The notes: generated from the sequence alone by a model not told the origin. A stretch of 64,000 nucleotides of DNA from Pirellulales bacterium (GCA_036499395.1 DASYDW010000134.1:99006-163005); one strand, 5' to 3'; positions 26,892 to 36,203 are shown, counted from the first letter of the stretch. Translations and numbers: made by a program.

Positions 26892-27212
26892 ATGACCAAG
26901 CATCCGGCCAGCGCGCTCGGCGATCACGCCGATTTCTTGCCAGAGCTTCCTCTCGCTGGCGAAAGCTGGCGGATGATCTTCGGCCATCTGCGCCTTTCGC
27001 CAAGGCAGATCGAAATCACGCGACTGATGCTGCGAAGCGCCAGCAACCTGCAGATCGCGCAGGTCCTTGGCGTCAGCGAAGGAACGGTTAAAACGCAAGT
27101 GCAGCGGATATTCAATCGCGCCTCTGTGCATGACCGCATGGAGTTTGCCATGCGCGTACTGGCCTTGTCACACGAACTCGCCGACGGCCGCCCTTGTCAT
27201 CCGGTCGGTTGA
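26892..27212 (+). CDS. Lone LuxR/GerE-type HTH regulator
   Basis: 106 residues from ATG 26892; a longer in-frame start at 26763 would add 43 residues coming from the structured leader and is unlikely. The HTH spans about 35-90: LSPRQIEITRLMLRSASNLQIAQVLG then VSEGTVKTQVQRIFNR (split here only for reading). It has no receiver or ligand-binding domain, only about 35 N-terminal residues. Single-domain LuxR proteins can act as regulators constitutively or by heterodimerising. Expression may be controlled through the leader. Targets unknown. Confidence 0.78.
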   Translation: MTKHPASALGDHADFLPELPLAGESWRMIFGHLRLSPRQIEITRLMLRSASNLQIAQVLGVSEGTVKTQVQRIFNRASVHDRMEFAMRVLALSHELADGRPCHPVG

Positions 27213-27500
27213 CACCTTGTCGGCTGTCGCCTTTCAGACGACTTTTATCTTTTTTTACGCTTGCTTACTCTACAGTCCGCCTTCCGACCGGTAACGTCCA
27301 AACTTGGTGCTAATGAACTAAGCCCGCCTTCTTGATCGTGCCGCACGGGGTTTCGTGCCGGTTGCGATATCTACCTTGCGGGCAATTGCGGCGAACGAAG
27401 CGGACACCAGTTCCCTTCGCGCGCATCCAGCGACAATGTGCGGCCCGCGCACGTAAGCGTCGTCACCTTCATACACAGGCATCCATGACAAGGGGTTATC

Positions 27501-28940
27501 ATGCGCGCTACGGATTCGCATCCGCGTCGATATTACCATTCAAAGATCGCGTGTTCAGCCGTCGCAATCGTTCTGACGTTTGCATTTAACGGTGGGTCGG
27601 CCGCAGCTGCGCCGATCAGCACGCTTTTCAATACCGGCGTGGACGATAACGGAAAACCACTCCCCGATGGAACGATCGGCGACGCGCACTACTCGCTTCT
27701 ATCGGCACCGCAAGGAAGCACCTCTCAGATTGTCGTGCTCGACGACTACAGCAAGGAACCTCTCTCTTTTTACAGCGGCGAGCCGCAGGACAATCTGTCC
27801 ACTTGGATTTTGCCAAACCAGCAGACATTGAACGACGGCGTAAACGGCGAGTACGAGTACCGAACGACATTCACCCTGAGCGGGTTCGATCCGGCCACGG
27901 CCCAGATTGTGGGCATGACGAGTTCGGATAACTACGTTGCCGAAATCGACCTAAACGGGGTGCCGATCGGTAGCGGCTATTCATCGCCGCCCTTAAACAC
28001 AAATCAGTTCGCCGCCGGCTACCTACCCTTTAGCATTTCCGAGGGTTTCCTACCGGGAATCAATACGATTGATTTCTGGGTCACCAATACGCCGAATCCG
28101 CCGTTCGACGGCTCGGCAACCGGTTTGCGAGTGGAAATGACCGGCACTGCAAGCGTTCCCGAACCGGCGACGTTCGTACTGGCGGCCATGTCCGTGCTGA
28201 TCTTGCTTTTTGGAATCGGAAGACGTAAGAGGCTGGCGATCATGCCGATCATCGCCGTCATCGCAGTGGCCGTTCAGCCATCACAAAGTGTTGCCACTAC
28301 AATCATCGTTCCCGGTCAAGCGAATCCATGGCTGGCCGGGACGCCCGACGGTACGATGGGCGGCAACGGATTTGACACCGTACCCGCGGAGTCTCCCATA
28401 GCGGTTAGCGGATTGATGATTTTTGGCGGCGATGTTCTGACCTTCTCGGTCAGCGGCATTGTATCGCATGGGGACGACGATCCGACGGGGCATGGACCAG
28501 ACGGGGACCTTAACGATATTTTGCGCCGGGATTCCGGCGCCGAAAATGGCATTGCCGATTTACGAGCGCCAATCGATGCGCTGATCGGTGTCTTCCTGGA
28601 CAACAGTGCCCCCAACTCACTTTCGGCGCCACCATCGCTTGATTTTGCCAGCCAGGCCGCACGCGATTTCTTAACTCTTTCGCCCGGACTCCGGCAACCA
28701 TTTTATATTGGCGACGGGCTGACGTCGTTGGGGCTTGTGCAGCAAATCATTGCGCCGGCGGGGGCCACGCGGCTTTTCCTGGGCGACATGGACGGGCATC
28801 AATGGTCGAATAACACGGGCGAATTCATCGTGAATTTGCCCGAGCCGTCTATGAGAGCGCTGGTCAGTGTTGGAGTCATATCGTCCCTGCTTGCTCTGCG
28901 GCTGCGAACACACGTTGACTCAATCGCCGCGCGCTCATGA
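27501..28940 (+). CDS. Double PEP-CTERM exported protein (two ectodomains, two sorting signals)
   Basis: 479 residues, ATG 27501 after AAGGGG. A signal peptide (hydrophobic 17-38) leads into an ectodomain. At about 218-250 there is a complete PEP-CTERM signal (VPEPATFVLAAMSVLILLFG followed by RRKR). Directly after it comes a second hydrophobic stretch starting at an internal ATG (28242; MPIIAVIAVAVQPSQSVA), which looks like a signal peptide. A second ectodomain and a second PEP-CTERM end (LPEPSMRALVSVG, then a basic tail) follow. There is no stop codon between the halves. Either two adjacent genes fused, or the internal ATG (AAGAGG about 10 nt upstream) starts a second product. Ectodomain functions are unknown. 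Confidence 0.8.
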   Translation: MRATDSHPRRYYHSKIACSAVAIVLTFAFNGGSAAAAPISTLFNTGVDDNGKPLPDGTIGDAHYSLLSAPQGSTSQIVVLDDYSKEPLSFYSGEPQDNLSTWILPNQQTLNDGVNGEYEYRTTFTLSGFDPATAQIVGMTSSDNYVAEIDLNGVPIGSGYSSPPLNTNQFAAGYLPFSISEGFLPGINTIDFWVTNTPNPPFDGSATGLRVEMTGTASVPEPATFVLAAMSVLILLFGIGRRKRLAIMPIIAVIAVAVQPSQSVATTIIVPGQANPWLAGTPDGTMGGNGFDTVPAESPIAVSGLMIFGGDVLTFSVSGIVSHGDDDPTGHGPDGDLNDILRRDSGAENGIADLRAPIDALIGVFLDNSAPNSLSAPPSLDFASQAARDFLTLSPGLRQPFYIGDGLTSLGLVQQIIAPAGATRLFLGDMDGHQWSNNTGEFIVNLPEPSMRALVSVGVISSLLALRLRTHVDSIAARS

Positions 28941-29313
28941 TTGTTTGCCGGACGCTCCGCACATCACGGAAAGCAGGTTATTGTGAAGCATGAGCTCCCG
29001 TGTATCCAATTGGCAACGCTTGCGATCCGCAATGGACCCACCGGCAACGTACCATGTGGTGAGTGGTAATTGATGTAGGGTCATCCCGACATGTCTAGCT
29101 CCTCGGTTACCAAGGCCGCTCGACCGGCGCTCAGCGAAACGGGAATGCTGGCCTCCTGAATCTACGGCAGTCTGTGGCGGAGTACGGCATCCGGCCGTGC
29201 GACTGCGTATTTTGGGATTCGCGGGTTGTCGATGGCGGAGGAACGCTAGTCCATGGGTTGCATATCGCAGCCGCGGAATTCCAAAAGCGATCGCACCTCG
29301 CGGAGATCCCGAA
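28941..29313. other. Convergent intergenic region
   Basis: About 370 bp between the converging double PEP-CTERM and GH13 genes. No gene or strong terminator hairpin identified. Confidence 0.4.
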
Positions 29314-31230
29314 TCACTGAGACAGGATGACAATGCTATAGGGCCCAATACCTACATTAGCATTGAAAGCGAGTCCATCCTTCCCGCCGGGGCTCGCAAG
29401 CGTATCGAAGCTGTCGCCGTTCTCGAAGCTCGGATCATAAACCTTCGCGCCGCTATTGAATCGGACATGCCACAAACCACCGCGGGGAAATCCGATATTC
29501 AATGCGGCCTGCCGATTGTTCGATAAATTCGCCGCCACGACCACGTCATCGCCTGCATCGCCGTTCTCCCAGCGGTGATAAGCGAGCGTCTTATTGCCGT
29601 CGTCAACGTGGAACACGTTGAGGTTCTGGCCGGTAAGCCCGCGGGACTTCCCGGCGACGTTGCGCCGTAGTGCGATGAGATCACGATAAAGCTGCACTAT
29701 GCCGCGGTACTTCGGATTTTCCGCACGGCCGAAATCTACGGGCGTCTGCGACTTAAACCCAAAAGCGCGCGTGTCGAGCATTTCCTGGCCCTGAAATAAC
29801 ATGGGTATGCCGGGGGCCGTGAGCAAGATGCCGGCAGCGAGCGTCGAACGTCGCTTGGCAAAGACGCTTTCGGGGTCATTGACGTCGATCAACGCCGGCA
29901 GCCGGGTCTGCTTGTCCGAATCGTCAGGATGGCCGACCTTGTCGTGATTCTCAGTATAAATCACTCTGCTAAAGACATCGTTATTGAGTTTCAGCTCCAG
30001 CGAACGCGTGACGTCTTGCAGATTCCGATCTTGGTCATTGACCGCAACCATGGCCCGACGAACATTGTAAAACAACGTGTCGTCCCACTGGCTATTGAAT
30101 TCCAACGCGGTGGGATCGGCGTCCGTACGGTTGACGATTTCGCCGTAGCTCTGCAAATCTTCAGCGATCGAAAGCTTCTCAGGCGCGGTGGTGCGATAAG
30201 CCGCATTTATCTCGCGCAGCAGCTGGATGCCCTCGGCGTTATTCTCCCGGCCATTTCCCTTGGCGTAGGTACGGATATCGCGAGTGTCGTCAAAGCGAAG
30301 GCCATCAACGTTATAGTCTTGCAACAATGTCAATGCATTGTCGGCAATGTACTGGCGCACTTGTGGGCGGCCGAAATCCGGACGCGGCCCGAAGCCAGTG
30401 TCAACGCGGTCGCCGCCATAGAGATAAATGCCGTTCGGTATCGAGGCCAGCGAAAAGCCACCGAAGCGCTTGAGCAGATTGTTGCCTACCAGGTGGTTGT
30501 AGACCACGTCGACGATGACAGCGATATGTCGCAGGTGGCATTGCTTTACGAATTCCTTGAAATCGTGGGGTGTTCCATATTTCGATTTGATCGCAAAAAG
30601 TTGTACCGGGTCGTAACCCCAATCATGGTCGGTGGGTGTGTGGTCCGAAAAGAGCGGGTTCTGCGTAACTGGCATCACCTCCACGGCGTTGATGCCGAGC
30701 TGCTGCAAATAGTCGAGCTTGGCAATGGCGCCGGCAAAGTCGTTGTTGAAGGTGCCTATGTGCAACTCGTAAATAACGATGGTGTTGAAGGAAGGGACGT
30801 TGAATGCTGGAAAGTCAAAAGCCTGATCGACGATCACCGATTGTGGCTTGTCGTCGTTGCCGGGGATACCAAAGCCGTCGGGCGGAGCGAAACCCGTCAA
30901 CTGCTGGGCGTAGGGGTCGTTGAATTCCTTGATTGTGCCGTCGCATTGAACGGCATATCGATAGCTGTCGCCGGCATGAGTGCCGGGGACCGTCACCCTC
31001 CATACCGTGTCGTCTGCGCTTGTATGCCCGTCCTCCTTCGTCATGGCGAGGGGCGTGCCGCCCTTGATCTTGACGGCTACCGCATCGACAAATGGCGCCC
31101 AAACGCGAAACGTGGTCGTGCCATCGCTCCGTAGTGTCGCCCCCAGCTTGTCGGCCGACTCGGCCGCCCCAGCCGGAAAGGCGAGCAGGATTGTGACAAA
31201 GAGACTTAAAAGGTAGCGGTTTACTCGCAT
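29314..31230 (-). CDS. Secreted GH13 alpha-glucan-active enzyme (branching-enzyme/amylase-like)
   Basis: 638 residues, ATG 31230 after GAGGAGGAAAC. Signal peptide 1-22. An N-terminal CBM48/E-set domain (about 30-110, TTFRVWAPFVDAVAVK) is typical of branching and debranching enzymes. The TIM barrel holds DVVYNH (241-246), GLRFDD with nucleophile Asp314, IAED with acid Glu357 and ENHD with His429-Asp430. All catalytic residues are present. The architecture resembles GlgB/GlgX or maltooligosyl trehalose hydrolase, but GlgB enzymes are cytosolic, whereas this one is exported. Likely cleaves or rearranges alpha-1,4/1,6-glucans in the periplasm or outside. Substrate cannot be told from sequence. 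Confidence 0.85.
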   Translation of the reverse strand: MRVNRYLLSLFVTILLAFPAGAAESADKLGATLRSDGTTTFRVWAPFVDAVAVKIKGGTPLAMTKEDGHTSADDTVWRVTVPGTHAGDSYRYAVQCDGTIKEFNDPYAQQLTGFAPPDGFGIPGNDDKPQSVIVDQAFDFPAFNVPSFNTIVIYELHIGTFNNDFAGAIAKLDYLQQLGINAVEVMPVTQNPLFSDHTPTDHDWGYDPVQLFAIKSKYGTPHDFKEFVKQCHLRHIAVIVDVVYNHLVGNNLLKRFGGFSLASIPNGIYLYGGDRVDTGFGPRPDFGRPQVRQYIADNALTLLQDYNVDGLRFDDTRDIRTYAKGNGRENNAEGIQLLREINAAYRTTAPEKLSIAEDLQSYGEIVNRTDADPTALEFNSQWDDTLFYNVRRAMVAVNDQDRNLQDVTRSLELKLNNDVFSRVIYTENHDKVGHPDDSDKQTRLPALIDVNDPESVFAKRRSTLAAGILLTAPGIPMLFQGQEMLDTRAFGFKSQTPVDFGRAENPKYRGIVQLYRDLIALRRNVAGKSRGLTGQNLNVFHVDDGNKTLAYHRWENGDAGDDVVVAANLSNNRQAALNIGFPRGGLWHVRFNSGAKVYDPSFENGDSFDTLASPGGKDGLAFNANVGIGPYSIVILSQ

Positions 31231-31486
31231 GATGTTTCCTCCTCGAGCTTCGTCGGATGCCCATTGAATGCCACGGCCAGGAAGTCACGGCCTCAGCGCG
31301 AATTGATTTCAGTCTGAAGGATTAATCTCGTGAGGCGAGTTCCTAGTGTCGCGAATGACGCGGCATGTGGTCCCGCCGCACGGCCATAAAACTTAGTGCG
31401 GACGAGTTCGCGGACGTTCGGGGAGTACGATGTGACAGGAAGGATACAATCATCAAGGATCCAGCCCCTTTGGCGAATTAAGGAGC
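31231..31486. other. Intergenic region upstream of the GH13 gene
   Basis: About 255 bp with the presumed GH13 promoter. No other feature seen. Confidence 0.35.
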
Positions 31487-32500
31487 CTAGCGATGAGGTC
31501 GCGAACGCGTATGAGGGTGGACGTAGGTACCGTTTTTACGGAAGTAACCGCGAACCTGCACACGATCGCTTTCCCCACTTGAAAACGACGGCACATCGAA
31601 GCCGCCATCGTGATGAGATGATGAGACGGTGGGCCGTACAGGAGGCGCTTGATACGAAGGAGGTGGGGACGCTGGTTTGGCGACCTTTACCGCTTCCTCT
31701 CTTTTTCGAAAATCCCACGGCGGAATCGGATCGCTGGCAATCCAAAGTCCTACGCGTTTCTCGCGCGCTCCGGCCTCCGAGTCGGCGAGCACGGAAGAGA
31801 AATCTCCTGGCAGGTGCCACGCGTGGCCGCCATCAACCAGTCGTTTATTGATCCAATCGTGGGCAACAAATACGTCGCCCAGCACGAATTCCGACGTATC
31901 GGTGTCGTTCCATTCTACAAGGACGTCACGACCATAGGTTCGGGAGTTCAGTTCTTGCCGAGACATGTCGCCATGTGATTGATGATTTTCGGGAGCATCG
32001 ATACCCAAGAGCCGGATGCGATGTTGCCTCTTGTCTCCGTAAATGAGTGTGAGGGTATCGCCGTCGCTAACGCCAATCACTTTACCTATAAGCGTGTGGC
32101 GGGACGTGGCATGGCTTTCGACGTAACGCTGATCGGCTGCGGATAGCCGCGACATATGAACGCCGACAATAGCGCCGTCCCGTTTTTTGACGAAGACGAG
32201 ATCCCCGCGCAGCTCGATAAAGACCGCCTCGGAATGGAACTTGCCGGTATCGTCGGACCAACTGCGAAACTCTTCCGCGATCGAAGGCTGAACATCGGCC
32301 GTTTGAGATTGCGGCAGCGTGTTAGCCGCAGCAGCAGTTGAGTCCAGTGGTTGAGTAAGCTGTCGCGAAGCCGGCGCCTCGGTGAAATCGCAGCCGGCAA
32401 GAATAAGCAGCAGATATGCGAGTGGTCGCCAACGTTTTTTATTCACGCTCACTTTTTTGGGCCCTAACACGTATCGCCGAATCGCTTTCCTGGCCCACAT
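31487..32500 (-). CDS. Lipoprotein with SHD1 domain and staphylococcal-nuclease (SNase) domain
   Basis: Up to 337 residues; a GTG at 32452 (VSVNKKRW) gives a standard lipoprotein signal (LLLILAGC) and is the likelier start. After the lipobox Cys comes an SHD1 domain (RSWSDDTGKFHSEAVF to SRLSAADQRYV), a SLA1-homology module frequent in planctomycete exported proteins. The SNase domain follows: GVSDGDTLTLI, RIRLLGIDAPE, DVLVEW and REKRVGLW carry the Asp/Arg/Glu active-site residues. The C-terminus GYFRKNGTYVHPHTRS is a motif seen at the ends of other SNase-family proteins. Predicted to be a calcium-dependent nuclease anchored to a membrane, degrading extracellular DNA/RNA. Family assignment firm. 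Confidence 0.86.
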   Translation of the reverse strand: MWARKAIRRYVLGPKKVSVNKKRWRPLAYLLLILAGCDFTEAPASRQLTQPLDSTAAAANTLPQSQTADVQPSIAEEFRSWSDDTGKFHSEAVFIELRGDLVFVKKRDGAIVGVHMSRLSAADQRYVESHATSRHTLIGKVIGVSDGDTLTLIYGDKRQHRIRLLGIDAPENHQSHGDMSRQELNSRTYGRDVLVEWNDTDTSEFVLGDVFVAHDWINKRLVDGGHAWHLPGDFSSVLADSEAGAREKRVGLWIASDPIPPWDFRKREEAVKVAKPASPPPSYQAPPVRPTVSSSHHDGGFDVPSFSSGESDRVQVRGYFRKNGTYVHPHTRSRPHR

Positions 32501-32883
32501 AAAGGCTTCTGGCTTTAGCCGCTCTCAATTGAGATGTGTCGCGCGGCGACGACATTGACACGATCCCGTCCAAGGCGATTGCGGTGCCTTTGGCGATTGT
32601 CGACCGCGTAATGCAGGGAGCAACGTTCAGCCGGTCCACAGGGGTCGCGGCACACGACATCCATAGCGACTACTTCGATGCCAATTTACTTACGCCGGGC
32701 CGTATTACAATGTTACGCAGGTTATTTCGGAACGCTCTTCCATCGACCGAAGGTCGACTGGTTGCCATCCCCCACATGGAGGCGAGCGTCCACTTACACG
32801 AGTCGAATCAGATCCGCAAAAAAACTCGCCCACTCGACCCGTTTTCATGGAACTGTATGCGCTGGGCGTTCGCAAAGTTCAGC
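32501..32883. other. Intergenic region
   Basis: About 380 bp between two leftward genes. An open frame of 126 codons on the + strand (32536-32916) overlaps the next gene and lacks protein-like composition. Nothing else seen. Confidence 0.35.
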
Positions 32884-33321
32884 TTACGACATCGGTACGG
32901 CGAGCTGACCCTTTGAAGACTGGCCGCCTGACACTTCAAGCTTCTCGATGATTAGCGCGGCGCGACCTGCCCGCAAGGCCGCCGGCGCGCTGGCCTCCTG
33001 TATCCAGGGCACGCGGTGGCGAAGGACTGCATCGAAGAGTCGAATGTTGGGCCTGATTTCTGCATTAAGATTCTGACCGATAATCGTCACTTTGCGCCCG
33101 CCAAAGGACAGGCTCATTCCCCGGGAGGCATCGAATTCCGCTTGATGCAGCCAGGCATAGCCCAGGGCGAACCGCCGGCCATCCTTGAAGCGCAGTTCGA
33201 GCATCAAAGCGCGGTCATAAATGCCGCGCAGAAACCCAAAGGGCCCCAGGTCGACGATGTCCTGTTCCTCGGGTTCGTTGGTTTTTGCCGTCGCATATTT
33301 TTCGAGGAGGTCATCTTTCAT
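32884..33321 (-). CDS. Hypothetical protein coupled to the relaxase gene
   Basis: 145 residues from ATG 33321 (MKDDLLEKYA; GGGAG about ten bases upstream). Its start overlaps the end of the relaxase gene by 11 nt, so it is translationally coupled. A longer in-frame start at 33414 lies deep in the relaxase gene and is unlikely. The core (FGFLRGIYDRALMLELRFKDGRRFALGYAWL) looks like a beta-rich domain of about 70 residues. No membrane segment. Unknown family; coupling suggests an accessory factor for relaxase or transfer. Confidence 0.65.
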   Translation of the reverse strand: MKDDLLEKYATAKTNEPEEQDIVDLGPFGFLRGIYDRALMLELRFKDGRRFALGYAWLHQAEFDASRGMSLSFGGRKVTIIGQNLNAEIRPNIRLFDAVLRHRVPWIQEASAPAALRAGRAALIIEKLEVSGGQSSKGQLAVPMS

Positions 33322-35947
33322 AGACGTAGGGCTCCCGCTCGCGCTGTCGCACCGATTCTCGTTCGGGACGCTCATTCTCCCGCCAGCGCTCGATTTGCCG
33401 CTGTGGAATGTCATGGACGAATTCGGTAGCAGTTAGCCGTTCGTCGGATCGTCTGACCGCATCGAGCAATTCTTCCTTATCCTCGGTGTAAATACGAACT
33501 TGCTCGGTGCCGCGGGATGTCGAGACGTAAAACTGCTCGCTCGAAGACGCCGCGAAACTGACGCGTCCCTGCGCCACGAACACACGTTCGAACGTCTTGC
33601 CTTGACTGGCGTGACTCGTGCTGACGTAGCCGTGGGCCAGATGCCCATATTCGCTGCCGACGAGCCAGCCATTGTCCAGCACAACGTTGCCGGCTTCATC
33701 GAAATGATGAACGCGGTATACGGCACCATTTTCTAACCTGTGCCGTTCGTCGGCGGTACGGCCATTGTGCGTAATGCGCACGATATCTCCCTCGGCTAGA
33801 TTCAATTGCGTTGTTCGGAAGACCTGGAATCTGGCCGCCTGGTCTAGCGGCAGCACGGCGTCCGCTTCGACCACCAGCCGCTCACCGCGCCGAAATCCCT
33901 TGGCGTTCTGATGGAAGACCAGAACGTCGCCCGGCGCGTAGTTGATTCGATCACCTCGTTCGGCCTCGGTCAGATGCGCGTTTTCTAACCGCACGAATGT
34001 TCGCTCTTCCGACGAGAGTTTTCCGGATTCGCGCGAGCCCTCGCGAATCCGGCGCGTCACACGGGCGCCTTCCAGGTGCGTCGGACAAACCACGAGAGCC
34101 GTTTTATCGTCCTGGACTGCTTCAAGGTAATCGGCGGCAATCTTTTGATAACGCTCGCTATAGGGAAGCTCCTCGATCCATCCAAGGCGATCGAGCCGTT
34201 CGTAGCCTTCGAGCATACGATGCTCGCTCAAAGCCTGGATCGCCTCGCGATATTCCAATCGCTCTTGCCGCTGGATGCGATTAACCTCGGCCGGGATGAT
34301 CCCGGCTTCGGTTTCCAGCATCCGCAGCACGTCGCCGCGAGCGACGGAACCATGCTGATACCGATCGCCCGAAAGCAGGACTCTTGCATCCAGGCGATCG
34401 GCGAGCGCCAAGACCTCGGCGGTCGTGCGGGAATCCATCAGCCCGGCCTCGTCGATCCAGATGAGCTGTCCGGCGCATTGCTCCTGCAGCTTTTCATTGA
34501 CAAGCAATGTGGCCACCGTCTCGGCGTTGGTGAAGCCATCGTTGCGCAGCACGATGCGGCTGGCATCGGTCGACGGCGCGAAGGCGAATACCTGCGTACC
34601 GTTTTCCTCGATGGCGCGGGCAGTCTCCGACATGAGGCGCGTCTTACCGACACCGGCAGCGCCGCGCAAAGCGACGAGCCGGTCGCGCGATGCAAGAATA
34701 TGTTTGACGGCCGCTTGCTGCTCGGCGCTGAGTTCTGTGTTTTGGAAGTCCTGAAAATCGCGTACGAACGGCGCACAGGTCCCTCGTCCGTCCCGGGCAA
34801 AATCAATGATCCGCTGTTCTTCGGCCAATACGTGAGGGGTCGTCACCATCCGTCGGCCTTTGCGGTCACCCGTGATGAAGTCTCGGCCGGCTGCCTCCTC
34901 TTTAACTTCCGCCACGGTCGCTTGGCCCACCGAACGTTTCAAGGCGGTGGCCAAGAGATGTCGCTCCGGCACCACGCTCTTGCGGGTAAAGACATGCTCG
35001 GTGGCGTAATCGACCGCGCGCAGGGGCGCTGTCGGATCGGCCGGCTCCGCGTCGCCGCCGAGCTTGCCCGCCAGCTTGTCGAGCGCCGCCCGTTCCGAGC
35101 CCGTCATCCGCTCGTTCCAGACGCGCTGCAGCTCCTCGAATTTGAGATCCTTTTGTTTATGCTCACGCGTCCTGCCACCCAGTTCCGCTTTGAGTTCCGG
35201 ATCGATGATTCCTTTTTCCCTGGCCAAATCCTCGATCTGCTGCGTCCGCCGCGAGAACTTGTCTACCAGGTCGCGGTCGATGCCGGCCAATTCCCAACCG
35301 GTCTTGGTTCGTTCGATCGGCAAGCCCAGTTCGTGCAGCCGATGTGCGAACCGCGAATGGAACAACGCCTCGAAATACGGCGCATCACGTTTGATTTCAC
35401 GGAACTGTCCGGCCTTCCAACGATTCTCCTGCGAATCGAAGGTCGTGTTAAAGACGTAGCAATGTCCGTGCAGCAACGGGTCTGGAACGCCATCCACGGG
35501 GCGTGATGTCAGATGGATATATTCGCCCCACACCATATTATGTGTGGGACGATTGTCGTCCCTGCCGCCCTTACGCACGCGGGTGGCCATGTCCTGCTCG
35601 ACGTCCTGCATGGTCTCGTCCATCGAATCGCGAAACGCTTCGACGATCCGTTCATCGTGCGTCCGGGCGAAAAGCAACGACACACTTTTAGGTACGTGGA
35701 AGTTGAAGTCATAGCCGATGGTGCGATCGTCCTTGCGCCGCACGGTCAAGGTCTCGCCGCTGGCCGGGTGGCGATTGTCGCAGAGAGCTTCCCAGTCCGG
35801 TTGTTCGATGGTGCCTTCCAGGCCCAGCAGACGCGCGCCGTCACCGCGCCAGCGGCCGATGGTTTCTCGTCCTTCCGAATAATAGTCGGCCGTCGAGAAG
35901 TAACTTCTCGCGTGGTTCAAGCTTCGGCTCTGCATGATCCGCAACAT
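33311..35947 (-). CDS. MobF-family conjugative relaxase-helicase (TrwC/TraI-like)
   Basis: 878 residues. Relaxase domain about 1-300: Tyr22/Tyr23 (DYYSEG) as catalytic tyrosines, GYDFNFHVPKSVSLL, and the three-histidine metal site His145, His160 and His162 (IHLTSR and LLHGH). Helicase domain about 400-850: Walker A GAAGVGKT at 429-436, WIDEAG at about 497-502, TSHASQGKT and YVSTSRG as late motifs. These proteins nick oriT, stay covalently bound to the 5' end and unwind the strand for transfer. TrwC/TraI are usually 950-1,750 residues; this shorter form lacks the extended C-terminus. It is transcribed away from a 370-bp region that may contain oriT. Confidence 0.93.
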   Translation of the reverse strand: MLRIMQSRSLNHARSYFSTADYYSEGRETIGRWRGDGARLLGLEGTIEQPDWEALCDNRHPASGETLTVRRKDDRTIGYDFNFHVPKSVSLLFARTHDERIVEAFRDSMDETMQDVEQDMATRVRKGGRDDNRPTHNMVWGEYIHLTSRPVDGVPDPLLHGHCYVFNTTFDSQENRWKAGQFREIKRDAPYFEALFHSRFAHRLHELGLPIERTKTGWELAGIDRDLVDKFSRRTQQIEDLAREKGIIDPELKAELGGRTREHKQKDLKFEELQRVWNERMTGSERAALDKLAGKLGGDAEPADPTAPLRAVDYATEHVFTRKSVVPERHLLATALKRSVGQATVAEVKEEAAGRDFITGDRKGRRMVTTPHVLAEEQRIIDFARDGRGTCAPFVRDFQDFQNTELSAEQQAAVKHILASRDRLVALRGAAGVGKTRLMSETARAIEENGTQVFAFAPSTDASRIVLRNDGFTNAETVATLLVNEKLQEQCAGQLIWIDEAGLMDSRTTAEVLALADRLDARVLLSGDRYQHGSVARGDVLRMLETEAGIIPAEVNRIQRQERLEYREAIQALSEHRMLEGYERLDRLGWIEELPYSERYQKIAADYLEAVQDDKTALVVCPTHLEGARVTRRIREGSRESGKLSSEERTFVRLENAHLTEAERGDRINYAPGDVLVFHQNAKGFRRGERLVVEADAVLPLDQAARFQVFRTTQLNLAEGDIVRITHNGRTADERHRLENGAVYRVHHFDEAGNVVLDNGWLVGSEYGHLAHGYVSTSHASQGKTFERVFVAQGRVSFAASSSEQFYVSTSRGTEQVRIYTEDKEELLDAVRRSDERLTATEFVHDIPQRQIERWRENERPERESVRQREREPYVYER

Positions 35948-36160
35948 GAAGAACTATACGCATCAGTCCAGATATTTCTTCGCAAAAATCTTTCGCGAAC
36001 GCTGACTGTCTATCATTGGCACAGCTCGTCTCGCCTTGGCACAGTTGTGTGTGTCGTCAAGCAGAAGCTCCTCGCTCTTTCGTTAACCCGTCCACATCAC
36101 GGCCTTCTTGTCTGGCACTTACGAAGCGTCGCCGGTCCCGCAAGCAGAAAATACGGGCTG
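35948..36160. other. Candidate origin of transfer (oriT)
   Basis: Upstream of the relaxase. TTCGC and GCGAA form a 5-bp inverted repeat at about 35978-35998, followed by CTGACTGTCTATCATTGG. TGTCT|AT resembles the R388 nic core (TATTGTCT|ATAG); nick would fall after 36011. Directly downstream TTGGCACAG occurs twice (36016-36024 and 36036-36044), spaced 20 bp, about two helical turns, as for protein-binding iterons. Inverted repeat before nic plus direct repeats is the usual MobF oriT layout. Inference only. Confidence 0.4.
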
Positions 36161-36203
36161 CCTCCCATCTTCCGCACTGCGTTTGTGCAGACGGGCCCCT
36201 CCC
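36161..36203 (+). promoter_or_regulatory. Second copy of the ardC-type leader element
   Basis: Contains CCTCCC, ATCTTCCGC, GTTTGTGCAGAC and GGGCCCCTCCC in the same order as the element at 24641-24697. It precedes the cassette gene at 36316. Confidence 0.5.

Noticed and set aside
29929..31134. 401-codon + strand frame opposite the GH13 gene
   Set aside because: All catalytic motifs belong to the minus-strand frame; the + frame is antisense.
32536..32916. 126-codon + strand frame
   Set aside because: Overlaps the well-supported leftward gene at 32884, no ribosome-binding site and no protein-like pattern.
34076..35506. 476-codon + strand frame opposite the relaxase
   Set aside because: Antisense to the relaxase-helicase core; no own motifs.
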